From contig NZ_CP015864.1 in assembly GCF_002163755.1 (NCBI RefSeq), positions 558,001-622,000 of the forward strand: a stretch of 64,000 bases of DNA, read 5' to 3'. Below are positions 54,586-64,000 of this stretch, piece after piece. The stretch comes from Vibrio campbellii CAIM 519 = NBRC 15631 = ATCC 25920. GTDB lineage: Bacteria > Pseudomonadota > Gammaproteobacteria > Enterobacterales > Vibrionaceae. The notes below the pieces were generated by a model that was not told the origin of the DNA, ran no database searches, and worked only from the letters and a program-made list of their open reading frames with translations. How positions within the stretch are numbered: the first letter of the stretch is position 1; the number at the start of each line of letters is the position of its first letter. The position numbers were made by a program, and so were the translations under genes.

Positions 54586-56275
54586 CTTGCTCTATTTTTG
54601 GTTTTACCCACACGTTGCTGAAATCAAACCAACCAAGGGCATTGCACTTGGCATTCTGTAGCGCACCACTGTGGTCTTTGTTCACGCCTAACCAACAGTG
54701 GAACATTGGGATCACCTGGCAGCTTTTCACAAGTTGCCTTCCCAATTCTCGAGCGGGGAAATCAGCATGTTGCCCGGCTCGCCATTGGTCCACCAGCCCA
54801 GCCCAACCAGAAAAATCATAACCTGCACTAAACTTGTCGATGTCGCTGTAATCCAGCAACCATCCAGCTAACGCATCGTTACGGTTAGTGGCAATACCCA
54901 TTGCTTTAATCCAAATATCGACCTCTTCTGGTGATGGAGGTTGCGTGTCATAACGAACAAATTCAACATCAATACCGTGAGGTTTTAATAAGGTTTTAAT
55001 CGCCTTTGCGATGACCGGAAACATCGGATGCTTCTTCTGATAAGCGACGCAAATGGCTTTGTCTTTCTGAGGGGCTTCACCGGCAATGGTCGGCCTAAGG
55101 TCTATCCAGCCCGGTTTTAGACCAAACGCTTGCAGGACACCGAGCTCGATTACCTTGTCTTGAGGCACATGAGCATATACTTGGTAACTGTTCAGTGTTT
55201 GGCTTAAAAACTCCGCCCAACGCGGGTCTCTCGCAATACCTGTATTTTTATTCAGTAATAAGAATGTACATCCGGGATCGAGCTCGACTTCGTCTGTCGA
55301 CGCTTGTTTGTCCATTTGTGGTTTGGTCAGGCTTGGATACACCATCGAGGAGTATGCTTCGTCGATCACCCATACCTCAACTTGATCCAAGAGCGGACGT
55401 AGCCCGAAGTAGCCATCGAATGCCGTCAAAATTAAACGTTTGTCATCGTTGACTTTAACTTGAAACGGCCCGGTTCCTACTGGCTTTCTATCAAACTCTT
55501 CCGCGCGCATATTGTTTGGCAAAAGGACTTTGGCTTGAGACTCACTCAGAGCAAGCGGCAGGTACTTATCAGGACGAACAAGATGAATATCCACTGTCCA
55601 AGGTTCAGGCGAAACGACTTTTTCGATGTGTGAGAATAGATTCAATTCGCTTAATACGCTGATGCTTTCAATCACGCAATCGGTCGTGAGCAGTTCCCCA
55701 TTATGGAAACGAACACCACGGCGCAAATAAAAACGCCAATGGGTATCTGAGAGCGCTTCCCAATAGTGGGCAAGATCTGGTTGAAGATGCTCATTGTCAT
55801 CTAGCTTAGTTAAACCACTAAACACTTGGCGCGCAATATGCTGCTCAGAGCGGCGCATCGGTTTTTGTGGGTTCAGCATCGCAAGTGGACGATAGTAAGG
55901 TAAACGGACAACCTGCTCGCCTTGACGGTGTTGTAAGCCGAGGTAGCCTTGAATCACTTGAGTGAGTTTAGCTGCGTCATTATCCAACGCCTCTAACGCC
56001 TGCCCGATTTTGCCTTCGTCTAAGTAACGACGTGCAAGGTTTTCACTGACATCACTGCGATTGCGCTTAAAAACCAGTTTAGAGAGTTTTCCGCGACCTG
56101 CGGCAGGATGCCATTCGATCCAGCCTTCTTCTTCTAACTTATTAAGAACGATTCGAGCGTTGCGGCGGGTACAAAAGAGTGCTTCGGTAATGTCTTCGAG
56201 TTGCACTTCCGTGTCATTACCAGAGAACTTTTCAAACAGCGTTTCGAACTGAACGCGTAAACGAGGGCTACTCAT
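54569..56275 (-). CDS. sgrR: SgrR-like regulator (HTH plus solute-binding domain)
   Basis: 568 residues. N-terminal SgrR-type helix-turn-helix (ALFCTRRNARIVLNKLEEEGW) and a C-terminal extracellular-solute-binding-type domain (about 150-560) used as a ligand sensor, without a signal peptide. E. coli SgrR activates the sRNA SgrS under sugar-phosphate stress. No SgrS-like RNA is seen here, so the target may differ. Divergent upstream space is only 80 bases. Confidence 0.87.
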   Translation of the reverse strand: MSSPRLRVQFETLFEKFSGNDTEVQLEDITEALFCTRRNARIVLNKLEEEGWIEWHPAAGRGKLSKLVFKRNRSDVSENLARRYLDEGKIGQALEALDNDAAKLTQVIQGYLGLQHRQGEQVVRLPYYRPLAMLNPQKPMRRSEQHIARQVFSGLTKLDDNEHLQPDLAHYWEALSDTHWRFYLRRGVRFHNGELLTTDCVIESISVLSELNLFSHIEKVVSPEPWTVDIHLVRPDKYLPLALSESQAKVLLPNNMRAEEFDRKPVGTGPFQVKVNDDKRLILTAFDGYFGLRPLLDQVEVWVIDEAYSSMVYPSLTKPQMDKQASTDEVELDPGCTFLLLNKNTGIARDPRWAEFLSQTLNSYQVYAHVPQDKVIELGVLQAFGLKPGWIDLRPTIAGEAPQKDKAICVAYQKKHPMFPVIAKAIKTLLKPHGIDVEFVRYDTQPPSPEEVDIWIKAMGIATNRNDALAGWLLDYSDIDKFSAGYDFSGWAGLVDQWRAGQHADFPARELGRQLVKSCQVIPMFHCWLGVNKDHSGALQNAKCNALGWFDFSNVWVKPKIEQDGETE

Positions 56276-56354
56276 AAAGAGGAAATTTTAGTTTTCATAA
56301 CGATAAACTAAGTTTCCTCATTTTTTACGGAAAGTGCAAACTTCGACGTGCAAA

Positions 56355-56588
56355 TTATTGAATGTCGATACCAATTTCTTGCGCTAGGTGGCGTAATTGA
56401 TCTTCATCGTCGAGTTTGATCGACCATTTGGTTTCCGCACCATGTGCCAAAACCACGTTAGCACCGCGACCAAGCAGCTGAATTGCATCGGTTTGAGCTT
56501 GCAATGTGACCATCGCACTTCCGGATAGCTTTATCACGACTTCACGCTGCGTTGCGATAATTTTTCCTAAAGAGAATTCAATAACCAT
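56355..56588 (-). CDS. Small DUF3389-like protein
   Basis: 77 residues, beta-rich. MVIEFSLGKIIATQREVVIK then LSGSAMVTLQAQTDAIQLLG. Resembles the Vibrio DUF3389 family; function unknown. It starts 12 bases after the thioesterase stop, so it is probably cotranscribed. Confidence 0.7.
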   Translation of the reverse strand: MVIEFSLGKIIATQREVVIKLSGSAMVTLQAQTDAIQLLGRGANVVLAHGAETKWSIKLDDEDQLRHLAQEIGIDIQ

Positions 56589-56600
56589 ATGAGTATTCTC

Positions 56601-57038
56601 TTATTGAATCGTTTTTTCTTTCGGATGTTTTACGGCAATCGTCAAGCGGCTTGTGCAAACCAAACGTCCGCGTTCATCCGTGATTTCAATTTGCCATACT
56701 TGAGTCGATACACCCAAGTGAACCGGCTTCGCCGTGCCAATAACGTGCCCGCTGCGCATGGCTCGAATATGGTTTGCATTGATGTCGAGACCAACACAGT
56801 AACTCCCCTCACCAACACAGAAATTGGCAGCCAGTGAACCCAGGGTCTCTGCGAGTACAACAGAAGCGCCACCATGAAGCATCCCAAGAGGCTGATGTGT
56901 AAAGCTGCAAACTGGCATGGTCGCAGTCAGTGAGTCATCCGTAAAATCGGTATAGACGATTTGCAGGTGCTCCATCATGGTGTTTTTCGACGTCGCGTTA
57001 AGAATGTCTAAATCGATTGGCTTTTTCCAAATACTCAT
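56601..57038 (-). CDS. menI: Hotdog thioesterase, MenI/YdiI-like
   Basis: 145 residues. PaaI-type hotdog fold with LGMLHGGASVVLAETLGS (catalytic Glu) and the CoA-contact region NHIRAMRSGHVIGTAKPVHLG. E. coli YdiI cleaves DHNA-CoA in menaquinone synthesis and other aryl or acyl-CoAs. Not beside men genes, so the name is by similarity. Confidence 0.85.
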   Translation of the reverse strand: MSIWKKPIDLDILNATSKNTMMEHLQIVYTDFTDDSLTATMPVCSFTHQPLGMLHGGASVVLAETLGSLAANFCVGEGSYCVGLDINANHIRAMRSGHVIGTAKPVHLGVSTQVWQIEITDERGRLVCTSRLTIAVKHPKEKTIQ

Positions 57039-57230
57039 TTTTCGCTCTTATCTCGCCCCGTATTGCACTGAGCGATTTATCTATGAAAAGTGTGCCTAGC
57101 ATAGTCCTGATCGCATTGTGACTTCAAGGTCAAACGCAAGCCTCAACGTCATCAACATAATGACTTAACGTTTCTTTACGAAGCGTTATACTATTGGCAC
57201 AAAAAAGAAAATATTTATATGGACCCTATT

Positions 57231-58016
57231 ATGAGAACATGGATCAAAGCCTCAGTGCTTTTGACAATAGCTGGCTTAACGGCATGCAGTTCCTCACCGA
57301 CTGGTCGAAATCAAATTCTTATGTTTTCCGATCAAGAGATGTCTTCGCTCGGTGCTAAATCGTTTGATCAGATGAAGCAAGAGATTCCGATAAGCAAAGA
57401 TAAAAAGGTCAACGCATATGTTCAATGTGTTGCCAAGCAAATTACCGATACGATCCCGCCTCAAGCAGGGTTTAAAAATTGGGAGGTTGTGGTGTTTGAT
57501 AGTGACCAAGTCAACGCATTTGCCCTACCCGGCGGTAAAATCGGCGTTTACACTGGATTGCTGAAAGTAGCGAAAAACCAAGACCAACTTGCGACGGTCA
57601 TTGGCCACGAAGTAGCACACGTTTTAGCAGACCACAGCAATGAGCGTTTGTCTCAAAGCCAACTAGCAAACGCGGGATTGTCGCTAGCTAACGTGGCGAT
57701 TGGTGCCTCTGAATATAAAGAGTATCAACAGATGACCATGGCAGCACTTGGTGTCGGTGTTCAGTACGGTGTGATACTTCCTTATGGCCGCACTCAAGAA
57801 TCAGAAGCTGATATTGTGGGTTTAGGCTACATGGCGAAAGCGGGCTTCGATCCAAATGAAAGCGTTGATCTTTGGAAAAACATGGCTGCTGCGGGTGGTG
57901 GACAACCGCCGGAGTTCTTCTCTACTCACCCATCACACAGCACTCGCATCAAAGACTTACAGGCAACCATAAAAACGTTACCTGCGTCGAATGCGAAAGC
58001 GCCAAGATGTGGTTAG
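57231..58016 (+). CDS. M48 metalloprotease lipoprotein (LoiP/YggG-like)
   Basis: 261 residues from the ATG at 57231; an ATG at 57219 adds four residues. Lipoprotein signal with lipobox LTAC. Peptidase zinc motif VIGHEVAHVLADH and downstream third ligand region RTQESEADIVGLGYM. Periplasmic quality-control protease family (LoiP, BepA). Terminator follows. Confidence 0.88.
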   Translation: MRTWIKASVLLTIAGLTACSSSPTGRNQILMFSDQEMSSLGAKSFDQMKQEIPISKDKKVNAYVQCVAKQITDTIPPQAGFKNWEVVVFDSDQVNAFALPGGKIGVYTGLLKVAKNQDQLATVIGHEVAHVLADHSNERLSQSQLANAGLSLANVAIGASEYKEYQQMTMAALGVGVQYGVILPYGRTQESEADIVGLGYMAKAGFDPNESVDLWKNMAAAGGGQPPEFFSTHPSHSTRIKDLQATIKTLPASNAKAPRCG

Positions 58017-58047
58017 TTTAAATGAGTAGTGAATGCAGTTCTAAATA

Positions 58048-58078
58048 ATAAAGCTCCGTAATGGAGCTTTATTTTTAT
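58048..58078 (+). terminator. Terminator after the M48 protease
   Basis: ATAAAGCTCC (58048-58057) pairs with GGAGCTTTAT (58063-58072), then T5. Confidence 0.85.
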
Positions 58079-58093
58079 AGATAGACTTATGCT

Positions 58094-59242
58094 TTAAGTG
58101 CCGAGGATCTGCAGAGGCAAACTTAATAAGCTATCGCCTAACCCTGCGAAGTACCAAATGATCGCGATAAAACCGCCAACCGATACCAAGTACCACGCAA
58201 ACGATAACAGCTGACCATAACGTGTTAACGGCAATAAGTGGCTATGATGGCGAGTTCGCCATTCCATTACCACTTCGAGCATTCCCATCATCAACAAGAA
58301 ACCAAGTAGTGTTAAGCCGAAGGTATAGCTGATGTAGATACCGAGCAACGCCGTGACAATACTACCGGCCAAACCTATCCATGTGTTCATTGAAAAGGTT
58401 ATGCTTTTAAGTACATGCCCGCCATCTAACGGCAAGATTGGCAGTAGGTTGAATAGGTTTAACAAAGCGTTAAATACGGCCAATCCTGCAAAGATCATCT
58501 CACCGGTCATCCAATACAAGACGGTGAATACTATGCTGAGCACCAAACCAAAGAACGGCCCCATGATGGAGATAACCACATCTTGCCAACGCGTATTTAT
58601 CTTTTCATCGCTCAGCGCCAAGCCGCCCAAGAATGGAATTAAGTAAATGCCTTTCGTCTTCATGCCAAAGTACTTCATCGCACGGATATGGCCATATTCG
58701 TGGAATACCAGACACGCAACCAAAGCCAGCGCAAACTCAATCGAAAACAACCAAGAATAGGCAGCCAAACTTGCGGATGCTAACGCAACCTTGATCACTT
58801 TGGCGCTTTTTAGCGCTTTCATTCCAAGCGAGACGAGGCCTATCAAGCTAAAACGTTTTTCTGCTGGTGGCGCTTCAACTGGTACTTGGCGTTCGATGTC
58901 TTTCTCCTCACGATGCCCTGCGGTCACAAGTGTTTCATTGATGCTTGCTTGGTATTTAAAATCAAACGGTTGCCATTTTAATTCACAGCTCAATTGGCAA
59001 TGCAGAACTTCCTCACCAGATGAAAGTTTAAATTCATGCAGCGACTTCCCAGTCTCATCATCACTGGCTGCGATTTGTGAAACCAGAGTGTTATCCCAAA
59101 ACAGCTGTTGCCAACCTGCCATAGAGCCTTCGAGCCTCAATGGCTTTCCTAAAAATTCAATGTGTAGTAATTCCAACGCGATTTCCAATGCGACAAACAC
59201 AAAGTGCGAATTATGCCTGTAATGGAATAGAACGCAAACCAT
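58094..59242 (-). CDS. M50-family membrane metalloprotease (site-2-protease-like)
   Basis: Up to 382 residues. The N-terminal ~130 residues are soluble, then about seven membrane helices. Zinc motif CLVFHEYGHIRAMKY and second motif LLPILPLDGGHVLKS are intact. No PDZ domain. It probably cuts a membrane substrate within the bilayer; substrate unknown. The start is uncertain: a TTG about 24 codons in (ELLHIEFLGKP) is also plausible. Confidence 0.82.
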   Translation of the reverse strand: MVCVLFHYRHNSHFVFVALEIALELLHIEFLGKPLRLEGSMAGWQQLFWDNTLVSQIAASDDETGKSLHEFKLSSGEEVLHCQLSCELKWQPFDFKYQASINETLVTAGHREEKDIERQVPVEAPPAEKRFSLIGLVSLGMKALKSAKVIKVALASASLAAYSWLFSIEFALALVACLVFHEYGHIRAMKYFGMKTKGIYLIPFLGGLALSDEKINTRWQDVVISIMGPFFGLVLSIVFTVLYWMTGEMIFAGLAVFNALLNLFNLLPILPLDGGHVLKSITFSMNTWIGLAGSIVTALLGIYISYTFGLTLLGFLLMMGMLEVVMEWRTRHHSHLLPLTRYGQLLSFAWYLVSVGGFIAIIWYFAGLGDSLLSLPLQILGT

Positions 59243-59534
59243 GTTAACAACACGTATTTGATTAGCTTTTAACCATAAGATTTACAAAACAACTCTGGTC
59301 ATACCATTCTTCAAAAAAATATCATGATAATACATAGCCTTATTGATCGCGGTTTGACCTATGCATCAAATTTAAAACGTAATATAGGCGTGATCTTTGA
59401 CAATTTAATAAACATACAATTAACATTATATTTACATTGCAGTTGTAACGCGAACCGACAGCAACTGGTGTAAAAGGCACACAACAAATACAAAGACTTC
59501 GGTCTATTATAATGACACCCTAGGAGGGTCAAGG

Positions 59535-60785
59535 ATGAACAAGAAGCACTGCTCTCTGCTGACAATTTCAATATTGTTTGCGTGTAATGCCCAAGCTGCG
59601 GGCTTTCAGGTAGCTGAACATTCGGCATCTGGTCTTGGTAGAGCATTTTCAGGTGAAGGCGCGGTTGCGGATAACGCCAGCGTTTTAGCACGAAACCCAG
59701 CTGCGATGACACTTTTTAAAGAAGCTCAATTTTCAGGCGCGCTGTCAATCGTCGACCCTGAAGTTAACGTCTACGACACTTATCACAACGAACATGCAAA
59801 AGACGTAGCACCGCTACAAATTGTCCCAGCGGGTTACTACATCAGTCCGATCAATGATCAATGGGCTTGGGGTATTGGCATGTTCACGACCTACGGTGTT
59901 GCAACCGATTACCCAGATGATATCTCTGCTGGTGATATGGCAGGTGATACTTCCCTACTTTCCGTTAATATCAACCCTAACGTTGCTTACCGCATCAACG
60001 AACAGTTCAGTATTGGTGGTGGCATTAACCTTGTTTACGCCCATGCAGAACTGACTCGTCACAAAGGTGAGTTAGCGCCGCTATTTGGCCCTGACAGCAA
60101 AAAGTCTGACAACCTAATTGGCATGGAAGGTGACACATTTGCTTGGGGTTGGAACATTGGCGCTCTATACGAGCTAAATGAAAATAACCGCTTCGGTTTT
60201 GGCTATCGCTCTAAGGTTGATCTCGACTTTGATGAGGGTGAATTCAGCAGCTACGACTCTGGCATTGCTACCGCTTCAAAAGTGGATGGCCGCTTACAAA
60301 TCTCACTGCCTTCTATCATCGAACTTTCAGCGTTCCATCAACTTAACGATCAGTGGGCGATCCACTATGGTTGGCAACAAACAGATTGGAGCACCTTTAA
60401 AGAGCTGAAAGCGACCAGCCCTCAATGTAATGATGGAACCGCTGGTCAATGTTTCTACAAACCAGAAAAATACGAAGACAACAACCGTTACTCCTTCGGT
60501 GGTACTTACACGCTGAATAGCGAATGGACGCTTCGCGCAGGTATTGCTTATGACGAGCAAGCAGGCAAAGCAACATTGAGTATCCCTGACAGCGACCGTT
60601 TTTGGTACAGCGCAGGTGTGACTTACGCAATGAAAGAGAACTTAACATTCGATGCAGGCTTTGCATTTGTTAAGAGTAAGTCAGGCTCGTTTAGCGAAAC
60701 CAACGCAGCAGATCGTGAGATCACGTTTGATTCAGAAGGTACTGCATACATCAGTGCTGTACAGATGAACTACACCTTCAAGTAA
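59535..60785 (+). CDS. fadL: Outer-membrane long-chain fatty acid transporter
   Basis: 416 residues. Signal peptide (MNKKHCSLLTISILFACNAQA), then the mature start AGFQVAEHSASGLGRAFSGE and NPAAMTLF, the FadL plug region. C-terminal strand ends in F-x-phenylalanine style (MNYTFK). Imports long-chain fatty acids. It is followed after 22 bases by volA, as in V. cholerae, where the lipase frees the fatty acids that FadL takes up. Confidence 0.93.
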   Translation: MNKKHCSLLTISILFACNAQAAGFQVAEHSASGLGRAFSGEGAVADNASVLARNPAAMTLFKEAQFSGALSIVDPEVNVYDTYHNEHAKDVAPLQIVPAGYYISPINDQWAWGIGMFTTYGVATDYPDDISAGDMAGDTSLLSVNINPNVAYRINEQFSIGGGINLVYAHAELTRHKGELAPLFGPDSKKSDNLIGMEGDTFAWGWNIGALYELNENNRFGFGYRSKVDLDFDEGEFSSYDSGIATASKVDGRLQISLPSIIELSAFHQLNDQWAIHYGWQQTDWSTFKELKATSPQCNDGTAGQCFYKPEKYEDNNRYSFGGTYTLNSEWTLRAGIAYDEQAGKATLSIPDSDRFWYSAGVTYAMKENLTFDAGFAFVKSKSGSFSETNAADREITFDSEGTAYISAVQMNYTFK

Positions 60786-60807
60786 TTAGGATTAACGGAG
60801 TAAACCA

Positions 60808-63216
60808 ATGAAACACACGTTTAAACTATCACTGCTTTGTTCTGCGATCCTACTTGCAGGTTGTGGCGATGACACATCAAGTTCTGGTACATCTGATACC
60901 GTAAAGTTTGAACCAGCAGTACAAGCGCTACTTGATCGCAATACGTCGATTAGCTTTACCTTGCAAGGCGCGGACGTTGACGTCCCAGCTCCTTCTTACT
61001 TGTTGATGGATAGCACAGACGGGACGCTTGGCATACCAACAGACGGTGATGATGCGCTAACAAACCCGATTGCCTCAATGAACACGATGGATGGCTGGTC
61101 AACATCAATGCCAATCGTGCTTAACTTTAATGGCGACGGTTTCTCAGATGGTCTTGTTACGTCTGGCGTCAGCGTGATCAAAATTAACCAGCGTCTAACG
61201 GATTGGGATGGCGCATCTAACCCAATCGAGAAAGTACTGACACTTGGCACTGACTTTGTTGTCCAAGCAAGTGACAACTCGCTGTACATCCAATTCATGA
61301 ACTCGCTTGATGAATCAGGTGAATACATTTTCGCTGTAACGCAGGCCATTGAGGATGTAAACGGTAACCCTATCGGTACATCTGGTAGCTATGCGGTTGG
61401 CAAATCTAAAGAAGTCGTATACGAGTCAGGTGACCTAGCGTCAGTACAAGCGGCGACCACGGCAGTTGAAGGTATCTTCGGCCTTGCAAGTGTTAACCCT
61501 GCCGATATTGTTTACTCTTCATGGTTCAGCACTCAGTCTGTCGGTGACACGCTTGCAGCCGTTAAGGGTGTCACTGCGACAGGCTTCGCTACTGGTGCGA
61601 ATACGCTAAACACCGTTTACAAGAATGATGCAAATGAAGGTTCTGTTGATCTCGCTACTGCATACACAATGACATTGGGTACTACTCAGGACTTTGTGAC
61701 AGCACTGGATGCAGATGAAGACTTCAATAAGTACATCAGCGATCTCGATGCCGCTAAGACAGCAATCAAAGGTTTGTACGCTGGCGCAGAAGTCAATGTA
61801 AACGTCACTCAAGGTGTTGTACGACTTCCTCATTACCTAGAGAAAGGTGCAGACTGGAACATGCAGCCGATGTTTTCTGCGATGCCTAGTCTTGCGAAGC
61901 TAAGTGCAGCGTTGGCCGATCCTGCAGAGCAAGCAAACATGGTTCAACAACTATCTAGCGGTGTCTTTGCAGATGATCCTGTTGATGTAACTAAGCTAAC
62001 AACTGATCCAACTGAACAGTTGAAATTGGTTGGCTCTGAGCTGTTCCTATCGGACGGAACACAACTTGACAGCGACCGTATCATCACTCGCTACTCTCCT
62101 GTTCCTGTGGTTAAGTCATTAGAAGACGTTGAGTTCCTGCTGTTTACACCAGAAACAGGGACACCGACTGACGTCGTGATTTACCAACACGGCATCACAT
62201 CAGCAAAAGAAAACGCCTACTCTTTCGCGTTCAACATGGTGAAAGCTGGCGTTGCTGTGATTGCAATCGACTTACCTATCCATGGTACTCGTAGCCTAGA
62301 CGAACAACGCTCTGCTAACGCGGATGTACTGGCTTACTTGAACTTATCTAATCTGGCTGTGGCACGTGACAACCTTCGTCAAAGTGTGCTTGATGTTCTA
62401 GGTCTTCGTGCAAGTTTAGTGGTTTCAGCGCAAGCGGGCCTTCTAGCAAGCAGCCCTCTTCAAGGCTTTAACCCAATGGCTGGCTCAAAAGTGAAGATGC
62501 TTGGTCACTCACTGGGCGGCATCGTTGGCACTTCAGCGGTTGCAGCTGCAAATAACACGTTAGGTAGCCCAACAGCAGACGCGTTGTACACATTTAGTGG
62601 TGCATCAATCCAAAACGCAGGTGGCCAAATTGGTAACCTACTGCTTGGTTCGTCTAACTTTGGTCCACAGATCAAACATAACCTGGCTTATGCAGCGTCA
62701 GCAGACTATGCGAGCTACGCAGACGCATCTTGTGCAGAGCTATCAGATAAAGCGTGTTACGAGGCATTTGAACAAGTAGCAACAGAAGAGCAACTCAAAG
62801 CACTTAACTCTGGTTTCTCTAGCTTTATCTATGCTGCGCAAACAACACTAGATACGGTGGATCCATTTACTAATGCAAGTGACCTAATGTCTACAGGTTC
62901 ACTATCAACACCGTTCTTCATGACCGAAGTAGATGGTGATGCAACCGTTCCAAACAACGTACCTAAGGCGCCATTTGCTGGTACCGAGCCACTTGCGAAG
63001 AAGCTAGGCATGAAAACGGTTAACAGCTCAGACACTGCTGTGAATGCAACAGCAAGCTTTGTTCAGTTTAACGCAACAGCAACGCACAGCACGTTTGCTT
63101 CTCCAGCAGGGACACTGGCTGACTTTGACCATCACGTAGAAATGCAAATGGAAAATGCGGACTTCCTGATGGATGACATGCTGAGTGGTGTCACCAATAC
63201 CTCAGTGCTTAAATAA
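60808..63216 (+). CDS. volA: Surface lysophospholipase VolA
   Basis: 802 residues. Lipoprotein signal with LAGC lipobox, Ser/Gly-rich tether (about 20-30), a helical/beta N-terminal region and a C-terminal alpha/beta-hydrolase with nucleophile motif MLGHSLGGIVG (about 570). An oxyanion region VVIYQHGITSAKENAYSFAF precedes it, and a late His (TATHSTF or DHHVEM) may complete the triad. V. cholerae VolA is a surface-exposed lysophosphatidylcholine lipase that works with FadL. GGAG precedes the start. Confidence 0.92.
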   Translation: MKHTFKLSLLCSAILLAGCGDDTSSSGTSDTVKFEPAVQALLDRNTSISFTLQGADVDVPAPSYLLMDSTDGTLGIPTDGDDALTNPIASMNTMDGWSTSMPIVLNFNGDGFSDGLVTSGVSVIKINQRLTDWDGASNPIEKVLTLGTDFVVQASDNSLYIQFMNSLDESGEYIFAVTQAIEDVNGNPIGTSGSYAVGKSKEVVYESGDLASVQAATTAVEGIFGLASVNPADIVYSSWFSTQSVGDTLAAVKGVTATGFATGANTLNTVYKNDANEGSVDLATAYTMTLGTTQDFVTALDADEDFNKYISDLDAAKTAIKGLYAGAEVNVNVTQGVVRLPHYLEKGADWNMQPMFSAMPSLAKLSAALADPAEQANMVQQLSSGVFADDPVDVTKLTTDPTEQLKLVGSELFLSDGTQLDSDRIITRYSPVPVVKSLEDVEFLLFTPETGTPTDVVIYQHGITSAKENAYSFAFNMVKAGVAVIAIDLPIHGTRSLDEQRSANADVLAYLNLSNLAVARDNLRQSVLDVLGLRASLVVSAQAGLLASSPLQGFNPMAGSKVKMLGHSLGGIVGTSAVAAANNTLGSPTADALYTFSGASIQNAGGQIGNLLLGSSNFGPQIKHNLAYAASADYASYADASCAELSDKACYEAFEQVATEEQLKALNSGFSSFIYAAQTTLDTVDPFTNASDLMSTGSLSTPFFMTEVDGDATVPNNVPKAPFAGTEPLAKKLGMKTVNSSDTAVNATASFVQFNATATHSTFASPAGTLADFDHHVEMQMENADFLMDDMLSGVTNTSVLK

Positions 63217-63233
63217 GCTCTCACTTTAGACCT

Positions 63234-63258
63234 AAGCCCAGTTTCGACTGGGCTTTTT
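63234..63258 (+). terminator. Terminator of fadL-volA
   Basis: AGCCCAGT (63235-63242) pairs with ACTGGGCT (63247-63254) around TTCG, then T5. Confidence 0.9.
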
Positions 63259-63349
63259 CGTTTCTACGCTACCAAACCCTGAGTAACTTCCTCTGCTATA
63301 GTTAAATCGTTGTCTTTATCTAACTCAATTGTTTGAAAAGGAAAACTCT

Positions 63350-63559
63350 ATGCGCGTATTGACCGTGATTGCCACTGCACTACTTCTTGTCGCTTGCGGC
63401 AGCAGCCAATATCTTATGTCTACGGACGAAGGGAAAATCATCACTTCTTACGGTAAACCAGACTTAAATGAAGATACTGGCATGTACGAATATGAAGACG
63501 TAGATGGCAAAGAAATGAGCATTTCTAAAGACAAAGTCGTACAGGTTATTGAACGATAA
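63350..63559 (+). CDS. YgdI/YgdR-like small lipoprotein (DUF903)
   Basis: 69 residues from the ATG at 63350 (AAAAGGAAAA upstream). Signal with lipobox LVAC, then the YgdI/R fold (YLMSTDEGKIITSYGKPDLN ... MSISKDKVVQVIER). Outer-membrane lipoprotein of unknown role. The next 280 bases hold no clear gene. Confidence 0.85.
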   Translation: MRVLTVIATALLLVACGSSQYLMSTDEGKIITSYGKPDLNEDTGMYEYEDVDGKEMSISKDKVVQVIER

Positions 63560-63838
63560 AACGCAGTGCCCTCTGAAAATCAGGGGGCATTTCTCATTCA
63601 TCTTGTAGAACTCTCGCCTCAATCAATAATAGTAATCAATGCAACTAATTCATCATTCGAAGCAATCAACACCTTTATTTATATTCTAGATATTATTTGT
63701 TTAGCCCATATTTTACATCTTCACTCCTTTCAGGTTGGAATATCGTAAAATCTCGCCTTTAATTCTCTAACACCCTTTTATTTCTCAGGATAAAGTGGAT
63801 AATACCGCCACCAAAAAACATTACTAAGGTGAGTCCTT

Positions 63839-64000
63839 ATGTCTATCGAAGCTACTCTGCTTGCTCGCTGCGAGTCAAAATGTGAACTGTGTTCTTCTGA
63901 ATCTCAACTAACTGCTTACGCTGTGCCACCACACGGTAACGTAACGGTTGATACTGCTATCATGGTTTGTGATAAGTGTTATGGTGAGATCGAAGATCCT
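63839..64000 (+). CDS. PhnA/YjdM-like zinc-ribbon protein (partial, cut by window end)
   Basis: First 54 residues only. MSIEATLLARCESKCELCSS with CESKCELC and later MVCDKCYGEI, the zinc-binding Cys pattern of the PhnA (YjdM) family. AAGGTGAG lies 7 bases before the ATG. The family's link with phosphonate use is historical and uncertain. Confidence 0.8.
   Translation, partial: MSIEATLLARCESKCELCSSESQLTAYAVPPHGNVTVDTAIMVCDKCYGEIEDP

Noticed and set aside
1..64000. CRISPR arrays, rRNA or tRNA genes
   Set aside because: No regularly spaced repeats and no tRNA/rRNA-like sequences were recognised on either strand by eye.

Overview
The window looks like part of chromosome 2 of a Harveyi-clade Vibrio (V. 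parahaemolyticus / V. alginolyticus type). The grounds are gene order (pntAB, vxrABCDE-type locus, SUI1, ddl, a patZ-type acetyltransferase, LysR/hutA, and later fadL-volA), Vibrio-type integron attC sites, and an f237/Vf33-like filamentous prophage. The species call is inference, and no rRNA or tRNA gene was recognised.

Layout. 1-8119: tail of an unknown gene, the proton-translocating transhydrogenase pntAB, and a five-gene vxrABCDE-type operon (sensor kinase, response regulator, two exported proteins, small UPF0181/YoaH-type protein). 8120-10636: about 1.1 kb with no gene that ends in a strong terminator and looks like a long structured RNA, then an exported FG-GAP-like protein and a decayed ISNCY-type transposase. 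10637-25529: a 14.9 kb accessory block bounded by two directly repeated dif-like sites (XerCD targets). In V. cholerae the vxr-SUI1 junction lies near the chromosome 2 terminus, so this fits a Xer-integrated element. The block holds a phage-type DUF3653 gene, an unrecognised two-gene module with a membrane protein, small cargo genes, a remnant second DUF3653 copy, a PLD-like protein, integron-cassette genes with attC sites but no integrase (nucleotidyltransferase + DUF262; DUF5677-like), and a nearly complete inovirus (Rep, ssDNA-binding protein, major coat, adsorption protein, Zot-type assembly ATPase, repressor).

25530-64000: ordinary chromosome. It holds translation factor SUI1/YciH, D-Ala-D-Ala ligase, a SPOR lipoprotein, PatZ-type lysine acetyltransferase, LysR regulator and heme receptor HutA, GalE, a diguanylate cyclase broken by a stop codon, 5-oxoprolinase PxpABC, an FAD oxidoreductase, the YbbAP exporter divergent from TesA, FabV, an EAL phosphodiesterase, an ABC-class ATPase, a DnaJ-related protein, a 2OG-Fe(II) oxygenase, YjdF, CutA, SgrR, a MenI-like thioesterase, two membrane-associated metalloproteases, and the FadL-VolA lipid-scavenging pair.

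The most interesting part is the dif-bounded block: filamentous-phage genes share one Xer-type insertion with integron cassettes and probable defence cargo. Next are the long candidate RNA beside it and the hairpin that overlaps the ribosome binding site of the last vxr gene.
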